In this document: in pieces, positions 1 to 10,429 of the stretch
Position numbering within the stretch: position 1 is the first letter of the stretch
How the letters are laid out: each line of letters begins with the position of its first letter
From: Eurosta solidaginis
Taxonomy: Eukaryota > Arthropoda > Insecta > Diptera > Tephritidae
Direction of reading: 5' to 3'
NCBI RefSeq assembly: GCF_040869045.1
Contig: NC_090321.1
Span: 90,874,603-90,938,602, forward strand
DNA length: 64,000 bases
Notes under the pieces: model-generated
What the model was told of the DNA's origin: nothing
Database searches by the model: none
What the model saw: the letters and a program-made list of their open reading frames with translations, nothing else
Made by a program: the position numbers and the translations under genes

Positions 1-93
1 GATAATTTCGAATGACATTTAAAACATTTATAATAAAATTGTGTGTTTCACCGACACATGCATGAGTTAGCTCAGTGAATAAGAGTACTCGAC

Positions 94-246
94 TACACTC
101 AGAAAAAACTCGAATGAAATGGCACTTAAGAAATTTTTTCCTCTTCGCATGGCAAAAATTTCTTCAAAATGAGGAAAAATTCTCAATTTAAGAATTTTTC
201 CTCATTTTGAAGAAATTCAATCGGGAGAAATTTTTTTCTGAGTGTA
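94..246. mobile_element. Small foldback/MITE, possibly mariner-type
   Basis: A 153-bp foldback. The ends are perfect 15-bp inverted repeats (94-108 and 232-246, reading TACACTCAGAAAAAA). Inside lies a second perfect 27-bp inverted repeat (157-183 with 191-217) around a 7-base loop. If the outer TA on each side is the target duplication, this fits a Tc1/mariner-derived MITE; that family assignment is inference. No coding capacity. Confidence 0.6.
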
Positions 247-844
247 CAAAGTTCTGGACCTTGACTAGAAATCCACGGGAGTGTTTTAATTTCTTTTCTA
301 CACACTTCTCCATTTTTAAGAAAGTTATTTCTATAACAAAGGGGAAAACACATCTTAGGCCCCACTTGCAGAAACGCAAGCTAACTTTTTAACTTCTTAT
401 ACTGCCACGAGGGTTTAAACTCAAACATTGTGTTTTCAGCGAGGTTTCAGTATTCTACAAAGTCTGCATTTTTACTTGGAAATGTGTGTTACTTTCGGAG
501 TAGTTCGATTTTAGTCAGATATTCTGACTGCTTTAAGAGTTTCCCTGTAGGCTACATACACCAACACAAACAGATGAACAAATGCAACTCACTAAAATGA
601 GCTAAGGCTTCTTATGTTGTCGTTCCTAACTTGTCTTTATTGTTTTTGTTGCCATTATTATGGTTGCTGTTTTAGTTGCTTGAGTTTTTGGTTAGCTGGT
701 GCAAATTAATTTCGCTTCATGTGGTCCATTAAGTTGCCGAATCCCATTGTGGAGAACGATCATTGCCGCTTCATTAACCACATAAAGTACTAAAGTGGAA
801 TGTAGTGACTTCTTCAGATGTCTTTGTGTGTTTTAAATTAAAAG
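247..844. other. Unassigned AT-rich DNA
   Basis: No convincing coding region, RNA gene or repeat end seen. Short open frames here overlap on both strands and look like chance. Confidence 0.5.
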
Positions 845-2355
845 TTATATTCTCCCTATTCGTTATATTCTCCCCGCTCGTCTTCAACCTGCCCACTTTC
901 GTCGTCCTGGAAAAATGGAAAATAGCGAGGGTGGTAAACCAGCTAACGTAGGAGTCCTATCACAAGTACCCAATACATCTGAAGCCGTGCTGCTTCCTTA
1001 TTTCACCGCAAACCTCCAGCTTGATAACGAGCAGCATGGCTTCCAAAAATTACATAGTACCACCACCGCTCTAAACGCCATCACACATACATTGTGGACT
1101 GAATGCAAGAAATATCTACATAATCTTAGCAGTTTTTTCATCTCGTGAAATCTGATGTTGTCACTGACCAAATCCACGGCAAGCTAGATTACAACATGGA
1201 TACGTCGATGGCATTACGCTACCGACTGTCTCACATCCAAGAATACGCGGTGTGACGTTCGATCAGGATATACATTTTGGCACGCATATGTATATCCGCA
1301 ATTGTACCTTAAGTACAGAGCCGCTACAAAATCAAGTATTTTCTGAACCTTTTTTAACCACCTATTAAGCAATTGACCGATCGGTTGTATGCCACGCATC
1401 GCCAGTATGGTCCCCGAGTCTGAAAGAAATACTTTGGAGGAAACTTCGAACCCGTCAAAGCACCGCCCTCAGAACTGCCACAGGATGTCTTCTTATGTTC
1501 CCAGAACATTACCTACACAGTGAAGCGAGAATACTCCCTATAAAGGAGACAAATGAAATGCTGATCAAACAGCTACATACCCAGAAACATGGGCATCATA
1601 AAAGGAGCAACAGACATGTGATTGAAGAGGTCCCGCCTCCCAGAAGCTTAACTACTAGTTTCCGTAAGCAAAATGAAAAAATCCGGTACTTTACAACTGA
1701 GCCGTTTGAAAAAGGGAAGTATGACAAGCCCCTCAGAAATATCCATAAAAAAGCGTCGGACCACAATGCCAGGAATTTTTCAGTGAACTCCATTCTTAAA
1801 GAAAATACCCTAAGCTCGCAGTTGAGGAAAGCAACCGCCCTCACTCTAGCTTGACTTCGATCTGCCCGAAATTCCAACCTACGCTAACGCTAAAGTTCCA
1901 TTGCCAAAAATCTCTAAAACTGTATCAAGTGCGCAGAAAAGCATGCAACATTTAGTACCATAGGACTTGGGCGGTTATTCCTTATGACTACAAGAATGAC
2001 AGCATATGGTACTAAATGTTGAATACTTTTCTGCACACTTGATACTATTTTAGATAATTTTGGCGATGGAGTTTTAGCGTTAGCGAAGGTTGAAATCTGG
2101 GGGCTGGATACTGTAATAGGTTAAACTCTTACTTATACAGAATCAACCCCGACATACCCAATGTATGTCCCCAGGTGACAGCAACCATCTTTTCATCTGC
2201 AATGTGGATCTACACCTCTAACACTCCTACCAAACCTATTGAAACTGCAAGTTTCCTCGGACTCCCGTAACAAAACATTGATGACAATTAGTGAGTGGTC
2301 GCACCTATTGGATGAGGCGAAGCACTGCTACAACAACAACAACAACAACAACAAC
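845..2355 (+). pseudogene. Decayed Jockey-like LINE reverse transcriptase
   Basis: Remnant of a non-LTR retrotransposon ORF2, read in several frames with many stops and deletions. About 845-1130 matches the fingers/palm part of a Jockey-clade reverse transcriptase; 1034-1090 encodes a QHGFQKLHSTTTALNAIT stretch typical of that clade. About 1190-1850 matches the region after the polymerase (VTFDQDIHFGTH; LRTATGCLLM; PEHYLHSEARILPIKE). About 2110-2265 matches the extreme C terminus (LNSYLYRINPDIPNVCP; ETASFLGLP). The copy ends in a (CAA)n tract at 2331-2355, as LINE 3' ends often do. The catalytic centre is deleted, so the copy is dead. A hairpin MITE interrupts it at 1871-2096. Confidence 0.8.
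1871..2096. mobile_element. Hairpin MITE inside the LINE remnant
   Basis: About 226 bp that folds on itself almost end to end. The arms share CGCTAACGCTAAA (1882-1894) with its complement at 2073-2085, then CCATTGCC/GGCGATGG and AGTGCGCAGAAAAG/CTTTTCTGCACACT, with scattered mismatches, around a loop near 1970-2000. It interrupts the LINE reading. The target duplication is not clear, so the exact ends and superfamily are uncertain. Confidence 0.7.
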
Positions 2356-2974
2356 CGCCATAGCGCCGCATTTTTGGAAAAAATATTAAATTTTTGGATT
2401 ATTCGTGTTTACAATAAAACGAGCGACATACCGCAGCGTCAAAATTCCATGAAATTATGTCCATTTTTGGTTGGGATTTTGGGTTCAAAGTGGTAGTGTT
2501 TGCATTGTGGTTCGATAGTGTGTGCATTATGTTTTTCGGCATTGTGCTCTTCGGAATCATATAAGTTAGGATTATGTTTTTCAGGGATTTCGTTGGCTGA
2601 TTTCGTGTTACTTGCAATTTGGTTAGTAATATCGGCTTTCTTGCAGTGTTTGGCCATTTATTGCCCATTTTAGTAGTGTAAAACACCAAGCAGCCAAATT
2701 TTTCTGTGTGGATGCATACATACATACATACTAACGAATATAAATTTTAATAAATGACTTTTGAAAGTGCGTAGGCACAAATCAATATTTCTCTCTAGCC
2801 CCCTTTCGCCAAAATTTACTTACATATTTTATTCATATTTCTATTTTCATTTCATTTCCTCCCCCTTCATGCCTAATTTTTGCAAATAATGATGTGAGAA
2901 TACTGTGCGATTTCTGTATTAAGCACAATGTGCTGTGTTTTATAACTGCAATGCGATTTATCATGTTATTCCAC
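2356..2974. other. Unassigned DNA
   Basis: Nothing recognisable. A short run of CATA tetranucleotides lies near 2714-2730. The open frame at 2399-2725 on the minus strand has no recognisable motif. Confidence 0.4.
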
Positions 2975-3934
2975 CAACCAGCGGCGTCGGCGCCGGCGTC
3001 GGAAATAAGCGGATATAGCCGTGGTAGTGATGGCGATCGTATGTAAGGACTTGTATAACTTCAATTGCTTGACAATTATTGCTTTCTTTTAATAATCGTC
3101 GCAAACACAATTTGTTTAAATCATTTGTGGTTCCTTGGCGGTCACGCACAAAGGCGGCTTACGGTCATTAGTTCGACTGTCTTGGGAAAGCTTTTGTTTC
3201 ACCCCTTTGAGTGTTCTTGCGAAGAACAAATCCTCACCTGGTAAATATATGTATGTGCCTACGTATTCACATTTGTAAAAGGAGACGTAACGTGTAGTTC
3301 ATATTTAAACTTGGTTGATAGGCCATAATCAATGTGATTCACTCCAAGGGACTAGTTTTGGATAGGGATTTCGCCTCATTGATTTAGCTTATTCTTTCAG
3401 CCAATCGCAATATAAAATTCTTTAAAAAATCGGCAACTTTTTTGGGTAATTTGCTTTTTTTTAACAACCTGAGAACAATTTAAACACATGTTCGCATTAC
3501 GTCATTTTATTTGAATTCATAATTCATTATTAATTTTTTGAAAAAAAATATGCAAACTGAGCATATAAATCTATTATATAACTTTTCTTTTGGTGTTTTG
3601 TTTTAATATCTTGGTGAATTGGGTGATGCAAAGGCGGTGTTAAGCTGAAATCGAAAGCGCCTGTTTTTTTAAATAACTCATGAGCAGTTAGAAAGAGTTA
3701 AATTTCGCAATTAGTTTCATATAACTGGAAGTGATGCGCTTCCCTTGATACCATTTTCGACCATATCCGACAAATTTTCGACATGAACAATATATGGCCT
3801 AAACAGTCTTAAACGAGTAGAAAATATAGTAACGCGCCGGACGCCGCCGCCGCGCCGATATTTTTGACATTCGGCGGCGGCGTGCGAAAACGACCCAAAT
3901 CGGCGGCGGCGTTTATCGGCGGCGTATATCTCTA
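2975..3934. mobile_element. Truncated hAT-like non-autonomous element
   Basis: From about 3090 to 3934 this is a diverged copy of the element at 27518-29609: shared blocks include the stretches around 3095-3165, 3167-3240, 3290-3360 and the CGG/CCG-rich end at 3836-3934. It ends in the same terminal sequence (ACGCCG...CTCTA). Relative to the longer copy it lacks the parts equivalent to about 27951-28616 and 28800-29040. The GC-rich stretch at 2980-3000 may be the remains of the other end, but no matching target duplication was found there. Confidence 0.65.
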
Positions 3935-5198
3935 CTACGCACTACTCCAAGAGGAATAAGGAAACATCTCCGTCAGCACCACCATGAGATACGGTACCTT
4001 CAACTCATCCGGTTTATCCAGATTAACATAAGGAGGTCCTAATCCTAATCCACACTAATTCGGGAAGTAGCTTCGCGAGGTCGCGCCCGGAGAACGCTGT
4101 TATCAATAACTATTGCTTAAATTAAGTAGTTCACAGGGGCCCTCTCCCGGCAGCCGTTTTGGAAACGGTCTATTCCGGAGAACTTTTGAAAAAAGCTCTA
4201 TTACTGAATTTCTTTGAGGAATGCGCTACTGTTATAAAACTCCCTATCTGAGGGAGGGGCATTTATAAAAAAAATCTCAGATAGGGTATTCTTCAGCCGA
4301 ATTCTGAGATATGGTGTTTTTGACAAATATTCCGACGCAGGATTTTTTCGATCTGGCAGTCTAGGCAAGATGATATTCCACTCAGGAGTCAATATATTAA
4401 ATTCATAAACTCTGCATTGCTCTTAACAAACTCCCCTTATTTTTTTGTGCTTCTATTGGTATTAGGTTTCTATAAACAAATTTTTTACTTTACCTATATG
4501 GATAGGTTGGTTTTTTAAGTCTTCTAAAGTTTTGGATCTTATCCCTTGCAAATTTTTAAACACTTTTTCGTGCTTTTTCAAAACTATGTTGTACCGAGGA
4601 TCACAACTGTCACATCATCTCGCTTCCATCTCTAGACTTACATATGTAATATACATTCAAGACATACATATTTACATATATTCATACAGCTAAGTAATGA
4701 TTGGATTTTATTGTTTGTTTACTTTCCTCTTGATTTTTTAATGCTTTTGGCAAGCCTATTGTTATATTCAAACCATCTTCTCTCTGTTACAAATATAAAT
4801 GTAAATGAACTCATTTTATTGAGTTCACTGAAGACGAAATTGCAACGCCCAAAAGAAGAAATAACACCAGATTGTTAAAAGTTATTAATATTCTCTTTGC
4901 AGCACTGACATTTCCTTCTTTACTATTTTGAGTAATATATTTATAGCTGTTTGATTAACTACATAGTGCTGTTCTTCCTACGATTTTATAATTGGATAAT
5001 AAATGTAAATATACATATCTGCAGATGCAAATGTATGTACTTGCATATTTATGAATGGTTTTATTATTTTTAGGTCTAGGCTTTCCATTATTTTGCAATA
5101 GACTTCCAATGTGAGTTGACTGGTGAACTTTATAACAAGACTATCATCATTGTTTAACCGTAGAGGCAATGGACTTTCTTTGCAGACCCAATATTAGG
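3935..5198. other. Unassigned AT-rich DNA with a small inverted repeat
   Basis: No gene recognised. A perfect 11-bp inverted repeat (CCCTATCTGAG at 4242-4252, complement at 4276-4286) could be a remnant of a small foldback element. The rest is AT-rich with CATA/TATA runs near 4640-4690 and 5010-5050. Confidence 0.4.
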
Positions 5199-5296
5199 AG
5201 AGCTATGACGAAACATTTATGGAATACGGACTTTGTTTGTCTAGGGGGAGCCATGACGAAAAATTTATGGAATACGGATTTTGTTTGTCTAGGGAG
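5199..5296. repeat. 48-bp tandem duplication
   Basis: Two head-to-tail copies of a 48-bp segment (about 5201-5248 and 5249-5296) containing ATTTATGGAATACGGA; they differ at only a few positions. Function unknown. Confidence 0.75.
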
Positions 5297-5394
5297 AGCT
5301 TTATATCTAAAAAAATAGACAAAGTCCTTCACACTTTCGAATTGATATCTGTCAGCAGAGATATGGAATGGTTTTCGCCTTGTCGTAGAATATA

Positions 5395-5750
5395 AAAAAA
5401 AAAAAAAAAATGTAAGGCGCGATAACCTCCGAAGAGATCTAAGGCCGAGCTTCTCTTCCAATTTGCGTCGTGCTCCTCTTGATTTTCCCTACAAATTGGC
5501 CGGACGGGACCTACATGTTTTATGCCGACTCCGAACGGCATCTGCAAAGCAGATGAGTTTTCACTGAGAGCTTTTCATGGCAGAAATACACCCGGAGTGC
5601 TTGCCAAACACTGCCGAGGGGCGACCCCGCTTAGAAAAATTGTATTCTAATTGAAAAATCTTATTTCTAAAATTTTGATGTTACTTTGCCCGGGAGTTGA
5701 ACCCAGGGCATACGGTGTGATAGGCGGAGCACGCTACCATCACACCACGG
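5395..5750 (-). mobile_element. tRNA-derived SINE, copy 1
   Basis: On the minus strand this begins with a tRNA-like head: box A complement at 5737-5747 and box B (GGTTCAACTCCC read on minus) at 5692-5703. A roughly 280-bp tRNA-unrelated body and an A-rich tail at the left end (from 5395) follow. It is flanked by a 14-bp direct repeat TGTCGTAGAATATA (5381-5394 and 5751-5764), the expected target duplication of retroposition. The body is a sequence I associate with abundant tephritid SINEs. It is not a functional tRNA gene. Confidence 0.85.
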
Positions 5751-5770
5751 TGTCGTAGAATATACCAATA

Positions 5771-6143
5771 AATAAATAAATGTAAGGTGCGATAATCTCC
5801 GAAGAGATCTAAGGCCGAGCTGCTCTTCCAATTTGCGTCGTGCTCCTCTTGATTTTCCCTACAAATTGGCCGGACGGCACCTACATGATTTTATGCCGAC
5901 TCCAAACGGCATCTGCAAGGCAGATGAGTTTTCTCTGAGAGCTTTTCATGGCAGAAATACACCCGGAGCGCTTGCCAAACACTGCCGAGGGGCGACCCCG
6001 CTTAGAAAAATTTTCTTCTAATTGAAAAAAATTATTTCTAAAATTGTTGATGTTGCTTTGCCCGGGATTTGAACCCAGGGCATCCGGTGTGGTAGGCGGA
6101 GCACGCTACCATTACACCACGGTGTGTATACCGTGTATATAAG
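5771..6143 (-). mobile_element. tRNA-derived SINE, copy 2
   Basis: Second copy of the same SINE in the same orientation, directly next to copy 1. Box A complement 6109-6119 (minus TGGTGTAATGG), box B complement 6064-6075 (minus GGTTCAAATCCC). The tail is (AAAT)n-like at 5771-5780. A 10-bp target duplication TATACCAATA flanks it (5761-5770, 6144-6153). The left duplication overlaps the right target duplication of copy 1, so this copy landed at the edge of the first or vice versa. The tRNA head looks closest to tRNA-Gly, which is only an impression. Confidence 0.85.
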
Positions 6144-6271
6144 TATACCAATACTTACTTTAAATTTACAGGAGATAGCGCAAAGAATGAAAATAACAAG
6201 TAAACAAATGTTGAGAAGATTAGTTGGGAACACGGGTGGGTGAACCACCGATTTCCATACATGTATGTAAC

Positions 6272-6472
6272 TGCTGAAAATCAGCAGATGTTTATAGAAA
6301 AATAAAACTCGACTTACAATTCCGTGTCTTTATTATCAAGGTTATTTTAATAAGAAGGAAGTATAAAAACAGTATGAAATATAGTTGTCAAAATGTTAGA
6401 GTTGCCATGAGTATACAAAGTAATAGCAAAATATAATGGTGATGGCGCTGCACTATTACGATTGTTTCAACA
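6272..6472 (-). repeat. 3' LTR of the copia-like element
   Basis: 201-bp LTR beginning TGCTGAAAATCAGCAG on the plus strand and ending TTTCAACA. It matches both halves of the interrupted LTR at 23591-24645 with roughly ten differences seen by eye. Confidence 0.9.
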
Positions 6473-6635
6473 CCCCCACTTAATGAAGCATTAAAAATTA
6501 AGTGGCATAGTATAAAGTATAATTTCTTGTTACAAAGTCGAAGTAATTTCAAAAAAAAAAATGTATTTAAAATTTAAGTACAATTTCAAATAGTTAATAC
6601 ATTTAGATCGTTCAATATATTATACTTTAAATGTT
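6473..6635 (-). other. Polypurine tract and 3' untranslated region of the copia-like element
   Basis: The first eight bases (6473-6480) are the complement of AGTGGGGG, the plus-strand primer site next to the 3' LTR. The rest is AT-rich non-coding sequence after the pol stop. Confidence 0.75.
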
Positions 6636-7548
6636 TTAATCTTCAATATTAACTAAACCCATTGATTTTGCGCAAAAAATATGTTTTTCAGCAGGAACAC
6701 CTTTAGTAAGGCTATCAGCCACCATTTCTTCTGTAGCAGTATAGCGTAACTTCACTGAATGGTCGTAAATGCGTTCACGCACAAAGTGATGGCGCACGTC
6801 GATATGTTTGGACCGAGCTCTAAAACAGTCAGTTTCTGCAACAGCGATTGCACTTTGGTTGTCACATGCAATCTCTATAGCCTTGTTTATGTGATCTGGC
6901 TCAAAATCTTGACCAAATTGTTTCAGCCAGATCACCTCCTGTACTGCAAATGCCATAGCCATGTACTCCACTTCCATGCTATATAATGCTACGGTAGCTT
7001 GGTGCTTGCTTTCCCAAGATACAGCTCCACCACACAGAGTGAAGAAAAACCCCGTACACGAACGTCTCTTGTCAATGTCTGAGGCCCAGTCTGCGTCGGA
7101 GAAGCCACGGAGATCATCTCCCTCACCAAAAAAAAGTCTAAAGTTGACTATACCCTTTGGGTACCTGAAAATGCGCTTCACCGCCACCCAGTGTGCTTCA
7201 CCATGATTATTGTTGCAACGGCTTACATCGTTTACCGCAAAAGCGATGTCTGGTCGAGTTTCTTGCGCCAGGTATAAGAGGCTACCCACTGCTTACGTTA
7301 TGTAATTCTTTGCCTTCGGGACACAAACGAGATGAAAATTTTGTATTGGTATCACTCGGTGTGGAAACAGCCTTAGCATTATACATGCCAAACTGCTCGA
7401 GGATTTGACGAGTGTACTTTGACTGGTCCAACCATATACCCTTGGACTTATTATTATAGGATATTCGAAATCCTACACAGTTTTTTAGCGACGCCCAGAT
7501 CTTTCATCGTAAAGCTCTCGCACAGTGCCTTTTTTAAACTATCACGTA
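6636..7548 (-). pseudogene. pol: Copia-like pol, reverse transcriptase C terminus and RNase H
   Basis: From about 7289 down to 6636 one open frame of 217 codons encodes the end of the reverse transcriptase (MGSLLYLAQETRPDIAFAV) and a full copia-type RNase H (GFSDADWASDIDKRRSCTGF; the adapted SMEVEYMAM segment; ACDNQSAIAVAE; KHIDVRHHFVRE), ending close to the 3' LTR. Residues between 7290 and 7548 continue the reverse transcriptase in a shifted frame (MKDLGVAKK around 7495), so at least one frameshift is present. The reading stops at 7548, where the gypsy-type element has been inserted, and resumes at 20702. Function in an intact element: DNA synthesis from RNA and removal of the RNA strand. 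Confidence 0.88.
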
Positions 7549-7996
7549 TGAAAGAGTCTTTATTCAAGCTCTTTCGGGTTGTCAGGATTTTCTGGATTCC
7601 GATTAAATAAAAACGCTGCCGATTTATGCACATTAGCACATTATAAATAACAATTCATGTTTATTAAAGTTTAAAGTTAAATATAGGAAAATATGTGTGT
7701 TTAAATGAAATTAATTAAATGGTTTAACTTATTGAAATTAAAATGAGTATTAGAATGATTTCTCTGTCCGTTGCCGAACCGACGTTGTTCACGGCGCGTT
7801 GTTCAAATCTAAACTGCTCTTTTGTCGCTGACATTGAGTAAGGGTTGCCAATTTATTATTATTCCCTTCATGTGCAGAGATGATGTATTTCGTAGGATTA
7901 ATTACTAAGGTAGGGGCAGCCTAACCGTTGTATTATATTGACCATAGATTAGGTTGCCTTTATATTAGTTGCTCGTATACTTAGGATGACCTTACA
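7549..7996 (-). repeat. 3' LTR of gypsy-type element 1
   Basis: 448 bp, plus strand begins TGAAAGAGTCTTTATTC and ends GGATGACCTTACA; nearly identical to 20248-20697. Confidence 0.92.
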
Positions 7997-10320
7997 TTCG
8001 GCCAATCCTGATTACTGGAGTCGCCCTCGGCTCCGTCGTCGTCGTCGTCAAAACCATCAAAATTGGGTAAACTACACCATGGCTTCAACTTATCTGATGC
8101 AAAAATTGAAGTATAATGTCGCTGTTTACGTTTCGATCCAGGTATGTCTTCAATGAGATACCGGTCTTTACCTATAACCTTTGTTATCAAAAACGGCCCT
8201 TGTACAGTGGCTCCAATTTGCGAGAACCACCAGTGCTCACCTGTTCATTTTCGGCGAGAACAAGATCGCCGACGTTGTACTGTGTTGGTTTACGATGTAT
8301 TTCGTCGAATTTAGATTTTGCTTTCTCTCTTTGCCGATTTAAATGATGCACGGCATCTGTTTGTATCTCTTTCATCTCGTCGTTGTTAATAGTTTTATCT
8401 TCATGTAATGCTAATATCAATTTGTTTTGTAAAATATCTCTAGGCTTATAACTGAATAAAAGTTCTTGGGGTGTTCGCTGTGTTGTTTTATTCTTCATCG
8501 TGTTAATAGCCCACTGTATACTTTGAATTTGTTCATCCCAGTTTTTGTCGTTTTCAGTTGATGGAAGTAACATACCCATAATAGTTCGATTTGTACGCTC
8601 GGCATGTCCATTTGCCCGTGGAGTTCGAATCTGCTTGATGTCGTGATTGTTACAATAATTCTTAAAGTCATTTGATGTGAATACTGTCCCTCGATCTGTT
8701 ACGATACGTGTAGGCACTCCAAAATAACTGCTCACCTCATTCAATAGTGTCAATACATGTCGGGTTGCAGTACTCTTAACTGCTCGTACTACCGTATATT
8801 TTGTAAATGAATCCACTAAAACTATAATATGTTCGTTTCCCTTTTTACTACGGGGAAAAGGTCCAAGATGATCAATATGTATCGTTTTAAACGGTACAGG
8901 ATCGACTTCATCGTAATGGTAAGCCCCTTCTGTTTTACCACCCCGCTGCTTATTGTACGCACACTCGACGCATGATTGTATAAAAGATTTTATGAAATTT
9001 CGCATACGTGGAAACCAAAAGTATTTCTGTGTTTCTTCTAAAGTTTTCTCCGTGCTAAGGTGTTTAACTTTCTCATGTACGCTAGCTATAATTTTGTAAC
9101 GCATTGATTTTGGTACTAACCATAATTTATTACCTTTCTGTTTTCGGTAAACCCACCCATTTTCGATCTTATATTCTTCATTTGTAATTTTGTCACCTCT
9201 TTCTAATTTCTCAATAATAGAACGAATATTATTGTCTTGCTGTTGCATACTGTACATCCAATCTCCCATATCTATTGTTGTTTTTGAAATTTTTAAAGAT
9301 GCTGTATCTATATCTACGCTTTTTTCGTTTGGTGTTCTGCTTAGGAAATCAACATGTTCCATCCTCTTGCCTGGTCGATGTTCTAACTTAACAATAAAGT
9401 CCTGGATACGTAGCCACCAACGTGCAATTCTTGGTATCAACTCACGCTTCTGCATCGCTGTAGTAACTGTATTACAATCAATCACCACTACAATTTCTTT
9501 ACCTTGGACGTAATATCTAAAACGCTCTAGACTACTAACCACTGCTAAAACTTCGAGTTCATAGCTGTGAAAATTACGTTCGCTATCTGTTGTGGATCTG
9601 CTATAATACGCTACTGGTTTCCAGTCACTACCTTCTCGCTGTAAGAGCACACCTGCAATGCTAACAGAACTGGCATCGGTATGTATTTGATGATCTGCTT
9701 CAACGCGATAACCTGCCATCACCGGCTTCGATGTTAACGCTGTCTTCAACAACAAAAATGCTTTCTCTTGCCTATCAGTCCATTTAAACTGTTGATCTTT
9801 GCGTAATAGTTCACGCAATGGCTCACTTATAATCGAGTACCCTGGCACGAAGCGTCTAAAATATCCACTAAGACCTAGAAAACGTCTTATATCGGTTATC
9901 GATTTTGGCACTGAAAAATTATTTACAGCCGCCGTCTTTATATTGCCTGGACTTACACCACCGCGGTGAAGTTCATGTCCTAAAAATTCTATTGTCTGCT
10001 TCATAAATTCGCATTTGTTGATATTTAAAGTAAGATTAAGTTGGCGTAAAGCTTCAAATACTCTAGTCAACTTTTCGTACATCTCGAATATATTGTTACT
10101 ACCAACCAATATATCATCCATATAGTGAATCATGTCACCGGGTTGAGTCCTACCTTTAATGTTTTGCATTAAACGCTGGAATACCGCCGGCGCATTTCTG
10201 AGCCCGAATGGCATTCGCTTAAATTCAAATAAACCGTCTGTTGTTATGAACGCAGTGTATTTTCGACACTCTTCTTCGATTGGTACCTGATAGTAACCAC
10301 TATTTAAATCTAAGACTGAA
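7981..10320 (-). pseudogene. pol: Gypsy-type 1 pol: reverse transcriptase, RNase H, integrase
   Basis: The left part of pol. A 675-codon open frame (8187-10214) starts within the reverse transcriptase (MPFGLRNAPAVFQ) and has the catalytic HYMDDILV. The RNase H follows (HTDASSVSIAGVLLQ; NFHSYELEVLAVV; DCNTVTTA), then the integrase zinc site (HLSTEK...CVECAYNK) and the DDE core: IHIDHLGPF, VTDRGTVF, and the glutamate in NGHAERTNRT. The frame is also open from 10214 back to the insertion point at 10320 (LDLNSGYYQVPIEEE). A frameshift near 8188 separates the last 69 codons (7981-8190), which end in an acidic tail. The first part of the reverse transcriptase lies on the far side of insertion A, at 13823-14337. 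All catalytic residues are present, but the gene is split. Confidence 0.92.
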
Positions 10321-10429
10321 CAAGTAAGGAAGGCTAAGTTCGGGTGTAACCGAACATTACATACTCAGTTGAGAGCTATGGAGACAAAATAAGGAAAATC
10401 ACCATGTAGGAAAATGAACCTAGGGTAAC

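Noticed and set aside
2399..2725. 108-codon minus-strand open frame
   Set aside because: No recognisable motif, overlaps a second frame on the same strand, AT-rich composition like its surroundings.
5395..6143. tRNA genes on the minus strand
   Set aside because: Box A and B are present, but the cloverleaf is imperfect and each is followed by the same body, tail and target duplications of a SINE.
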